Assembly (NCBI GenBank): GCA_044376465.1
Contig: JBILKW010000080.1
Coordinates: 1-9,497 of the forward strand
Direction: 5' to 3'
DNA from: CAJBVG01 sp044376465
Lineage (GTDB): Bacteria; Bacteroidota; Bacteroidia; Sphingobacteriales; Sphingobacteriaceae
DNA: 9,497 nucleotides
Shown here piece by piece: positions 1-5,166 of the stretch (position 1 is its first letter; every line of letters starts with the position of its first letter). The translations under genes and the position numbers were made by a program. The notes beneath the pieces were generated by a model, which was not told the DNA's origin, searched no databases, and worked only from the letters and a program-made list of their open reading frames with translations.

Positions 1-81
1 AATAATAAATGTGCAAATGCGTAAATGTGCAAATGGAACTTACTAAGGTGCTATTTGCATCTTTGTATTTTGCAAATTATT
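1..81. repeat. Imperfect hairpin of TGCAAATG words before the four-helix-bundle gene
   Basis: Two TGCAAATG octamers lie at 12-19 and 28-35. Words of the opposite sense, ATTTGCAT (53-60) and TTTTGCAAAT (68-77), follow a short spacer that begins GAACTTACTAA (36-46). The outer ends AATAAT (1-6) and ATTATT (76-81) also pair, so 1-35 can fold on 52-81 as a degenerate stem with a loop of about 16 nt. The spacer carries GGTGCTATTTGC, which matches in reverse complement (one difference) the loop of the 483-606 hairpin. It is therefore a decayed relative of that element. The window edge may cut off part of it. I see no gene in 1-125. Confidence 0.6.
13..34 (+). repeat. Direct repeat, left copy, bracketing the four-helix-bundle gene
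   Basis: This 22-bp stretch starts GCAAATGC and ends ATGTGCAAAT. It recurs at 472-493 with 21 of 22 bases identical; the only difference is C20 versus A479. A second shared word, GAACTTACTAA, follows each copy at 36-46 and 519-529, and lies farther from the right copy because extra octamers intervene. The two copies enclose the small gene. They are too long and specific to be chance AT-rich similarity, although both are built from the same octamer family. Confidence 0.75.
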
Positions 82-137
82 AAATTATTTGCTAAGATTA
101 ATATTAAATATAAATCATTTAAATAGTGCATGGGATT

Positions 138-479
138 ATGGAGAGGGAGAATATAATACTTACAAAATCGATTGCTTTTTCTAGTAAGATAATTGGTTTT
201 ACGAGAAAATTGAAAGACATTAAAGAGTTTGATTTAGCACGACAGCTATTTAAATCTGGCACATCCATTGGTGCAAACATTCACGAAGCACAATCTGCAG
301 AAAGCAAAAGAGATTTTATACATAAATTAAAAATTGCCGATAAAGAAGCAGAGGAAACAAAGTATTGGTTAATACTAATTATCGAAAATTTTGAATTGGA
401 AGAATCACAGGAACTAATGGAAGAATTAATGAACATTAAAAGAATCCTTGGCAAAATCATTTCAACATCACGCAAATGA
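138..479 (+). CDS. Four-helix-bundle protein, 23S rRNA IVS (S23) family
   Basis: This is a 113-residue protein of the family named after ORFs inside intervening sequences of 23S rRNA (Pfam 23S_rRNA_IVP / TIGR02436). The family signature is clear: LARQLFKSGTSIGANIHEA in the first half, then a conserved acidic and amphipathic stretch (DFIHKLKIADKEAEET, then YWLILI). The length is normal for the family. No catalytic residues are known; members form four-helix bundles and oligomers, and some relatives (Avd of diversity-generating retroelements) bind nucleic acid. The role here is unknown. I prefer ATG 138 because family members usually begin a few residues before the first helix; an in-frame GTG at 126 would add four residues. 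The TGA stop lies inside the right direct repeat, so the repeat encodes the last residues. No rRNA surrounds it, so this is not a 23S insertion. No Shine-Dalgarno or convincing promoter is visible. Confidence 0.9.
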   Translation: MERENIILTKSIAFSSKIIGFTRKLKDIKEFDLARQLFKSGTSIGANIHEAQSAESKRDFIHKLKIADKEAEETKYWLILIIENFELEESQELMEELMNIKRILGKIISTSRK

Positions 480-493
480 GTAAATGTGCAAAT
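472..493 (+). repeat. Direct repeat, right copy, overlapping the four-helix-bundle stop codon
   Basis: This is the second copy of the 22-bp repeat at 13-34, with 21 of 22 bases identical. It contains the TGA stop (477-479) of the four-helix-bundle gene and runs into the left arm of the 483-606 hairpin. Gene end and repeat are therefore physically fused, as expected if gene and repeats have travelled or evolved as a unit. Confidence 0.75.
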
Positions 494-606
494 TAATTAA
501 TGTGCAAATGTGAAAATTGAACTTACTAATTGCAAAATTGCAACTCGCAAACAGCACCTCCGTAACCACCAATTTGCACATTTGCACATTAATTAATTTG
601 CACATT
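483..606. repeat. Long inverted repeat (36-bp arms) at a convergent gene junction; candidate bidirectional terminator
   Basis: The left arm 483-518 and right arm 571-606 are reverse complements at 35 of 36 positions; the single mismatch involves A513. The loop is 52 nt. The arms consist of GTGCAAAT words with a central AATTAATTAA, and they hold stop codons in all three frames. The left arm starts 3 nt after the four-helix-bundle stop; the right arm ends 2 nt from the alanine dehydrogenase stop on the other strand. A transcript from either side would form the same strong stem, so bidirectional termination or 3'-end protection is plausible. There is no U-tract typical of an intrinsic terminator directly after either arm. 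The loop also resembles, in reverse complement, the spacer of the 1-81 element. Confidence 0.85.
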
Positions 607-608
607 GG

Positions 609-1829
609 TTACTGTTGTGCGGCTACCAATAAATCCAAATCTTTATACGGCAGTTTATATTGGTTTGATAAATATTTATTAGTGATGTGTCCGTTGTACA
701 TGTACACTCCGCTGCGAATACCGGCATTGCTCCACAAATAATTTTTCATACCTCCTGCTTCACCAAGTTCTAGTAAGATGGGTGTAAAAATATTTGTTAA
801 AGCGTAAGATGCTGTACGTGCCACTCGCGAAGCAATGTTTGGCACACAGTAATGTATTACATCGTGATGTTTAAATACAGGGTTGGTATGGTTCGTAACG
901 TGTGATGTTTCAAAACATCCACCTTGATCGATGCTTACATCAATAATTATCGAATCGGCTTTCATTGTGTTTACCATATCTTCTGAAACAATGCATGGGC
1001 TGCGGCCTTCTTTTGCACGCATGGCGCCAATAGCAACATCACATTTAGATAAAGCTTTTTGTAAAACCACTGGTTGCAAAACTGAAGTAAAAATTCTACT
1101 TCCAATATTGTTTTGTAACCTGCGTAAATGGTACACAGAATTGTCGAATACTTTTACATCTGCACCCAAGGCCAAGGCTGTACGTGCAGCATATTCGCCT
1201 ACAGTGCCTGCACCAATAATTACAATTTCTGTAGGCGGAATTCCAGTAACACCACCCAGTAATAATCCTTTGCCATTGTGTGTACAAAGTAATTCGGATG
1301 CAATGTGTATAGAAGCGGTTCCTACAATTTCACTCATAGAGCGAACTACTGTAAGGATCTCTCCTTCGTCGCGTAAATATTCGTAAGCAACTGCGGTAAT
1401 ATTTTTTTGTACTAAGAGTTTTAAGTAATCAGCTTTTAATGTCGAAACTTGTAAACCAGAAATTAAGGTTTGTCCGCCACGCATCATATTTATTTCTTCA
1501 ACAGTTGGCGGAGCAACTTTTATTATTACATCCGACTCCCAAATTTTCTTGGCATCGTATGCAATTTGTCCACCTTCTTCGGCATAATCTTTATCAGGGA
1601 ATTTAGCTGCATTGCCCGCACCGGTTTCTATGTGCACCTCATGACCGTTGTTTACTAATAAACCAACCGATAAAGGCGTTAAAGCGATCCTATTTTCTTG
1701 GAAAGTAGTTTCTTTCGGAATGCCAATATTTAAATTATGCTTTCTGTTTTTAATTGCCATTAATGCTTCTTGTGGCATTAACATTGCCTGCTTAGCAATT
1801 TCTGAAAAACCTTTTTGTTCGCTGCTCAT
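609..1829 (-). CDS. ald: Alanine dehydrogenase-like NAD-dependent oxidoreductase
   Basis: This 406-residue protein belongs to the alanine dehydrogenase / transhydrogenase alpha-subunit family. Classical Ald interconverts L-alanine and pyruvate plus ammonia with NAD in the cytoplasm. Visible signatures are IGIPKETTFQENRIALTP (residues 35-52, with substrate-binding R47), KVAPP with K104, the Rossmann motif GAGTVG (206-211) with the ribose-binding acidic D229, IDQGGCFE (D301, equivalent to Asp270 of the M. tuberculosis enzyme), and the CVPN...TASYALTN block near 328-346. It is longer than typical Ald (about 370 residues) because of a 32-residue N-terminal extension. The residue aligning with catalytic His96 is Gln127 in SGLQVS, so the exact reaction is less certain than the family name suggests. 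It is the last gene of a leftward run, 52 bp after tryptophan dioxygenase, with a long hairpin right after its stop. The start ATG has no Shine-Dalgarno. Confidence 0.88.
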   Translation of the reverse strand: MSSEQKGFSEIAKQAMLMPQEALMAIKNRKHNLNIGIPKETTFQENRIALTPLSVGLLVNNGHEVHIETGAGNAAKFPDKDYAEEGGQIAYDAKKIWESDVIIKVAPPTVEEINMMRGGQTLISGLQVSTLKADYLKLLVQKNITAVAYEYLRDEGEILTVVRSMSEIVGTASIHIASELLCTHNGKGLLLGGVTGIPPTEIVIIGAGTVGEYAARTALALGADVKVFDNSVYHLRRLQNNIGSRIFTSVLQPVVLQKALSKCDVAIGAMRAKEGRSPCIVSEDMVNTMKADSIIIDVSIDQGGCFETSHVTNHTNPVFKHHDVIHYCVPNIASRVARTASYALTNIFTPILLELGEAGGMKNYLWSNAGIRSGVYMYNGHITNKYLSNQYKLPYKDLDLLVAAQQ

Positions 1830-1881
1830 TTTAAATTGGGCTAGAATATAAAGATAAGAAAATCTGCTTGTTATTAGAAGC

Positions 1882-2835
1882 CTATTTAAACTCCTTTAAT
1901 ATATTTTCTACCCAACCTTTGCCCCATTCTTCAATTTCTTCATTGCTCCAAAGTTCTGGGTAAAAAATACGTTTTTGGAAACGTGGGGGTAAATATTTTT
2001 GCCAATTGGTTCCACCTGTAGCCTTAATGTCTGATGGATCTTTGTGTAAATAACGCACTGCCGATTTGTAATGTACCAATGGCCAATTTACGTTTACACT
2101 GATGTCGAATTTACGCATCGCTTCTTTAATTTCGGGCGAAGTGCTATTCAGTTTTTTAAATACACTGTATAAATTATTATCGAATCTATCTGTAGCTAAT
2201 TTAGAAAAGGTGCTCAAGTATTTTTCTTCGAATTGAATTAAGGTGAGTGTTTTTTTACCTGTACTTAATTCAGTTGCACCGTGCTTCCAATAAATGTTCG
2301 CTAAATATTTATCGGCATCAAATTTTTCTTTCTTAAAATCTTCGCGAACATCTTTATCAATTAAATTGATAAAATCAGTTGCATAAATTTCTATCATTCT
2401 ATATTGTGCTGATTGAAATCCGCTTGCAGGCAATAAAGCCATTCTGTATTTAAGGAACTGCTCTTTCTCCATGCCATCTACCATTACATCAAACGAACCG
2501 GTGAGTAATTCGAAATAACGATTTACGCGAGTCATTCTGTCTAAAAAAAATTTTTCATTAATATCAACCTTTGCACATAACTGTTCGCACTCACTCAAAA
2601 TCATTTTGAAATATAATTCAGTAATTTGATGATACATAATGAAAATGTTTTCATCAGGAAATGCTGTACGAGGATTTTGTAAACTCAACAAAGTATCTAG
2701 ATGAATATAATCCCAATACGTTAAATATTCAGAATACAATAAACCATCCAGATAAGACACCAGGTCTTGGCCCATGTTATCATACTTTTCTTTTAGTTTC
2801 TGTATTCTATCAAGTATATCCTTACTTAGTTCCAT
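1882..2835 (-). CDS. Tryptophan 2,3-dioxygenase
   Basis: This 317-residue heme protein should oxidise L-tryptophan with O2 to N-formylkynurenine, the first step of the kynurenine pathway, in the cytoplasm. Family motifs in order: NIFIMYHQITELYFKMIL (63-80) with distal His69; ASGFQSAQYRMIE (137-149) with Tyr145 and the carboxylate-binding Arg146; WPLVH (251-255), whose His255 matches the proximal heme ligand; and ATGGT (272-276), matching the substrate-binding GTGG loop. The length is close to the bacterial family. The C-terminal tail after the TGG loop (residues 277-317) departs from the classical sequence, as I recall for Bacteroidota members. The gene lies 44 bp after the SDR gene and 52 bp before the alanine dehydrogenase-like gene on the same strand, suggesting co-transcription. 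Kynurenine formamidase and kynureninase are not in the window. I assign the function with good confidence; the substrate could be a related indole. Confidence 0.92.
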   Translation of the reverse strand: MELSKDILDRIQKLKEKYDNMGQDLVSYLDGLLYSEYLTYWDYIHLDTLLSLQNPRTAFPDENIFIMYHQITELYFKMILSECEQLCAKVDINEKFFLDRMTRVNRYFELLTGSFDVMVDGMEKEQFLKYRMALLPASGFQSAQYRMIEIYATDFINLIDKDVREDFKKEKFDADKYLANIYWKHGATELSTGKKTLTLIQFEEKYLSTFSKLATDRFDNNLYSVFKKLNSTSPEIKEAMRKFDISVNVNWPLVHYKSAVRYLHKDPSDIKATGGTNWQKYLPPRFQKRIFYPELWSNEEIEEWGKGWVENILKEFK

Positions 2836-2874
2836 GTTGATTTTATTAGGTTTTGTATAGGTTTAGCTTGCTTA

Positions 2875-2882
2875 CAAATTTA
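2875..2882 (-). promoter_or_regulatory. Possible Bacteroidota -7 element upstream of tryptophan 2,3-dioxygenase
   Basis: On the minus strand this reads TAAATTTG, an exact match to the Bacteroidota -7 consensus TAnnTTTG, and lies about 40 nt before the dioxygenase ATG. It overlaps the TAA stop of the upstream SDR gene. I see no clear -33 TTTG at the expected distance, and such a motif can arise by chance in AT-rich DNA. If real, the dioxygenase and alanine dehydrogenase-like genes could be transcribed separately from the SDR gene. Confidence 0.3.
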
Positions 2883-3839
2883 GGATAATTTTTTATTAAG
2901 CATATTTTGAATACTTTTTTCTACAGGCATAAAATTTATAGGCAGGAGGCTTGTAATTTTATGATTTGAGTAATTAGAAGTATTGTAAGCAGCGCGAACG
3001 GTGTATTTGTTTAATGGTAGTTTTGCGTAGAATAAGTTTATTAATCTGATAAAAAACATTAATAAGGACTTTTTAATATATATACTTGGTGCTTTTTTGT
3101 TTAACAATTTAGCAATGATTTCAAAAAGCTCTTTGTAGGTTTTATTTTCTGCATTTACAATGTAGCGTTGACCAGTAATTTTTTGTTCAAACAAATGTAG
3201 CATGCAAGTTGCAACATCATTTACATCAACAAAACCAGTACTTCCAGAAGTATAAAATTTCAATCCCTTATTAATTTGATGTATAAATTTCATACTACCC
3301 ACCTCGCGTTCGTCGAAGCCAAGTATTACAGACGGGTTTATAATTACTGCGTTTAATCCTTCGTGTATTCCGCGCCACACTTCACGCTCGGCTTCAAATT
3401 TTGAAATAGCATAATCGGACGAAGTTTTTTTATGGATCCATCTACAGTTTTCATCTATTTGCGCTCCTAGTTTAGCATCTCCAATCGCAGCAATAGAGCT
3501 AACATGTATGAAGTGTATGTTAGGATGTTCTAATGAAACATTTACTAAATTATGTGTGAGCTGCACATTTGTTTTCCAAAGCATTTTTTTATCAGCTTTG
3601 TTAAAAGATACCTTTGCTGCACAATGGAAAATAGCTTCGCAATTTTGGATGGCATCTTCTACTTCAAAAAAATCATGCAGATCTAGGTCGAGCCATTCTA
3701 TATCATCGGCATGCTTTTCTAAGAAGCTAGGGATAATGGAATCGACACGTTTAGAGGCTTTTATCTTATATCCTTTTTCTATTAAATATAAACATACATA
3801 CGAGCCTAAAAAGCCTGTGGCACCTGTAACAAAAACCAT
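2880..3839 (-). CDS. NAD(P)-dependent epimerase/dehydratase, extended SDR family
   Basis: This 319-residue protein has an N-terminal Rossmann fold. The nucleotide loop is TGATGFLG at residues 5-12, an HCAAKVSF block sits at 72-79, the catalytic serines are in HVSS (112-115), and the active-site pair is YAISK (Tyr143, Lys147). INPSVILG (167-174) and FVDVNDVA (203-210) are typical of the dihydroflavonol-4-reductase-like branch of extended SDRs, which reduce or epimerise sugar, sterol or flavonoid-type substrates. The substrate cannot be read from the sequence. Residues 255-274 are hydrophobic and basic and could form an amphipathic membrane-associating helix. It is first in the leftward run with the dioxygenase and the alanine dehydrogenase-like gene, and divergent from the arginase-fold gene across 72 bp. 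The start at 3839 places the glycine loop 5 residues in, as is normal. No Shine-Dalgarno is present. Confidence 0.87.
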   Translation of the reverse strand: MVFVTGATGFLGSYVCLYLIEKGYKIKASKRVDSIIPSFLEKHADDIEWLDLDLHDFFEVEDAIQNCEAIFHCAAKVSFNKADKKMLWKTNVQLTHNLVNVSLEHPNIHFIHVSSIAAIGDAKLGAQIDENCRWIHKKTSSDYAISKFEAEREVWRGIHEGLNAVIINPSVILGFDEREVGSMKFIHQINKGLKFYTSGSTGFVDVNDVATCMLHLFEQKITGQRYIVNAENKTYKELFEIIAKLLNKKAPSIYIKKSLLMFFIRLINLFYAKLPLNKYTVRAAYNTSNYSNHKITSLLPINFMPVEKSIQNMLNKKLS

Positions 3840-3887
3840 ATTGCAAATATGTGGAAAATATGCCGAATTTTATTTCTAATCAATTCA

Positions 3888-3895
3888 TAAGTTTG
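3888..3895 (+). promoter_or_regulatory. Candidate Bacteroidota -7 promoter element for the arginase-fold gene
   Basis: The sequence TAAGTTTG matches TAnnTTTG exactly and lies 16 nt before the ATG at 3912, inside the 72-bp divergent spacer 3840-3911. Transcription would start about 10 nt before the start codon, giving a very short leader. A good -33 TTTG is not evident; the region about 20 nt upstream is only T-rich. For the opposite SDR gene the best match is CATATTTG on the minus strand (one mismatch), just before its ATG, which is weaker. Confidence 0.45.
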
Positions 3896-3911
3896 TATAG
3901 AATTATTTTAT

Positions 3912-5087
3912 ATGCTAGAAGATTTTTTACAAGCCTTAACACCCGATGAGGGCATCCTTGCAGAATCCTATTACGAGAGCCAAATTGGTTTTCAGATGGA
4001 GAAATATACCCGTCAATTTCCAGATCTCACGGAGGTAAACCTTGCGTTTGTTGGAGTTTTAGAAGATCGTAAAGCGGTACAGAATGAAGGAACTGCCCAA
4101 GGGCCAGATAAAGTTCGTAAGGCATTGTACCAACTAAATGTGGGTAATTTTAATTTGAAAATGGTTGATTTGGGTAATATTTTACCGGGCAATACCGTAC
4201 GAGACACCCATGTAGCACTGAAAAATGTTTGTTATGAATTGATGAAACTCAACATCGTGCCGATTATAGTTGGTGGCGGGCACGATTTAACCTATGCTCA
4301 ATATTGGGCTTATGAGAATTTAGATAAGAAAGTAGACATGGTGGTGCTCGATTCTCATTTTGATTTAGATGCACGCGTGGATGAACAACAAACCCCCGAT
4401 TCTATTTCGTACTTAAACAGCATCATTTTACACGAACCTCATTTTTTATTCAATTATAGCAATATCGGTTACCAGACTTATTATGTAAATCAGCAAAGTG
4501 TGGAGCTCATGCATCAAATGTATTTTGATATCCATCGATTGGGCTCTTTCAGAAATAATTTAGCAGAAACAGAACCTATTATTCGTGCAGCAGATTTATT
4601 AAGTGTTGACATGGCTTGCATAAAAATGTCGGATGCTCCTGGTAATGCAAATGCTCATCCAAACGGATTTTATGCAGAAGAGGTTTGCCAAATGATGCGT
4701 TATGCAGGTATTTCAGATAAGTTAAGTTCTGTTGGCATATACGAGTACAATCCGAAATACGATCATCGCGAACAAACCGCAGAACTTGTTGCGCAAATGC
4801 TTTGGTGTTTTATTGAAGGGTACTACCAACGTAAAAACGATTTACCAACCACCTCTAAAAAAGATTTTATAAAATACCGCGCAACGTTTGAAGACATTAG
4901 TGCAGAAGTAGTATTCTTAAAAAGTAAAAAATCCGATAGATGGTGGATGCAAATTCCCTATCAAAGCAATACCACTAAAAACGAACGTTACGAATTAATA
5001 CCATGCTCGTACGAAGATTATAAACAAGCCACTATTGGCCAAATGCCGGAGCGTTGGTGGCGAAACTACCAAAAGTTAGTGAGTTAG
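3912..5087 (+). CDS. Formimidoylglutamase-like protein, arginase/ureohydrolase fold
   Basis: This 391-residue member of the binuclear-manganese ureohydrolase family is close to proteins annotated as formimidoylglutamase in Bacteroidota. Such enzymes hydrolyse formimidoyl-glutamate or another guanidino/amidino compound in the cytoplasm. Metal motifs in order: GGGHD (121-125, His124); LDSHFD (146-151, with Asp147, His149, Asp151); LSVDMA (230-235, Asp233); and a substrate-side acid in YEYNP (Glu278). The second Asp of the classical SxDxD motif is replaced by Ala235, so one ligand of the B metal is missing. It is longer than usual for HutG (about 320): roughly 45 residues precede the fold and about 80 follow, the latter rich in Trp and Tyr (RWWMQIPY, ERWWRNY). 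Its last three residues and TAG stop lie within the 5075-5166 inverted repeat. No other hut gene is seen, so histidine degradation is not shown and the substrate is open. Confidence 0.82.
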   Translation: MLEDFLQALTPDEGILAESYYESQIGFQMEKYTRQFPDLTEVNLAFVGVLEDRKAVQNEGTAQGPDKVRKALYQLNVGNFNLKMVDLGNILPGNTVRDTHVALKNVCYELMKLNIVPIIVGGGHDLTYAQYWAYENLDKKVDMVVLDSHFDLDARVDEQQTPDSISYLNSIILHEPHFLFNYSNIGYQTYYVNQQSVELMHQMYFDIHRLGSFRNNLAETEPIIRAADLLSVDMACIKMSDAPGNANAHPNGFYAEEVCQMMRYAGISDKLSSVGIYEYNPKYDHREQTAELVAQMLWCFIEGYYQRKNDLPTTSKKDFIKYRATFEDISAEVVFLKSKKSDRWWMQIPYQSNTTKNERYELIPCSYEDYKQATIGQMPERWWRNYQKLVS

Positions 5088-5166
5088 TATGCTAATGTGC
5101 TAGTGTGCTAGTAAGGAAATGTTTGCATATTAGCACACTAGCACATTAGCACACTAACTCACTAAC
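5075..5166. repeat. Long inverted repeat (36-bp arms, 20-nt loop) spanning two convergent stop codons; candidate bidirectional terminator
   Basis: Arms 5075-5110 and 5131-5166 are reverse complements at 35 of 36 positions (mismatch at A5089); the loop is 5111-5130. The arms are made of the words TGCTAATG and TGCTAGTG, preceded by GTTAGTGAGTTAG, and close all three reading frames. The left arm starts inside the arginase-fold gene and carries its TAG stop (5085-5087). The right arm carries the TAG stop (5162-5164) of the amidohydrolase on the other strand. Both transcripts would end in the same strong stem, consistent with bidirectional termination or mRNA protection. There is no U-tract. Architecture matches the 483-606 hairpin although the word differs. 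Confidence 0.88.

Noticed and set aside
1..35. Tandem TGCAAATG words as the edge of a CRISPR array
   Set aside because: The unit is 8 bp with irregular short spacing, no regular spacers are present, no cas gene is nearby, and the words continue as an inverted rather than direct array.
126..479. Intervening sequence within a 23S rRNA gene
   Set aside because: The encoded protein belongs to the family named for such inserts, but no rRNA sequence flanks it; the neighbours are a repeat hairpin and an alanine dehydrogenase-like gene.
126..479. Avd accessory protein of a diversity-generating retroelement
   Set aside because: Same broad fold family, but there is no reverse transcriptase and no template/variable repeat pair within the window.
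483..606. Integron attC site
   Set aside because: The hairpin has long near-perfect arms instead of short imperfect ones, I found no GTTRRRY core pair at its ends, and the surrounding genes are not a cassette array.
517..741. Small rightward ORF of 74 codons
   Set aside because: It runs through the hairpin loop and right arm and then antisense to the 3' end of the alanine dehydrogenase-like gene; its residues are low-complexity translations of the repeat.
931..1386. Rightward ORF of 151 codons inside the alanine dehydrogenase-like gene
   Set aside because: It is antisense to a well-supported conserved protein and its translation shows no recognisable motif.
3840..3911. Palindromic operator in the divergent spacer
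   Set aside because: GCAAATAT and AATATGC look similar but are not reverse complements; I found no convincing dyad.
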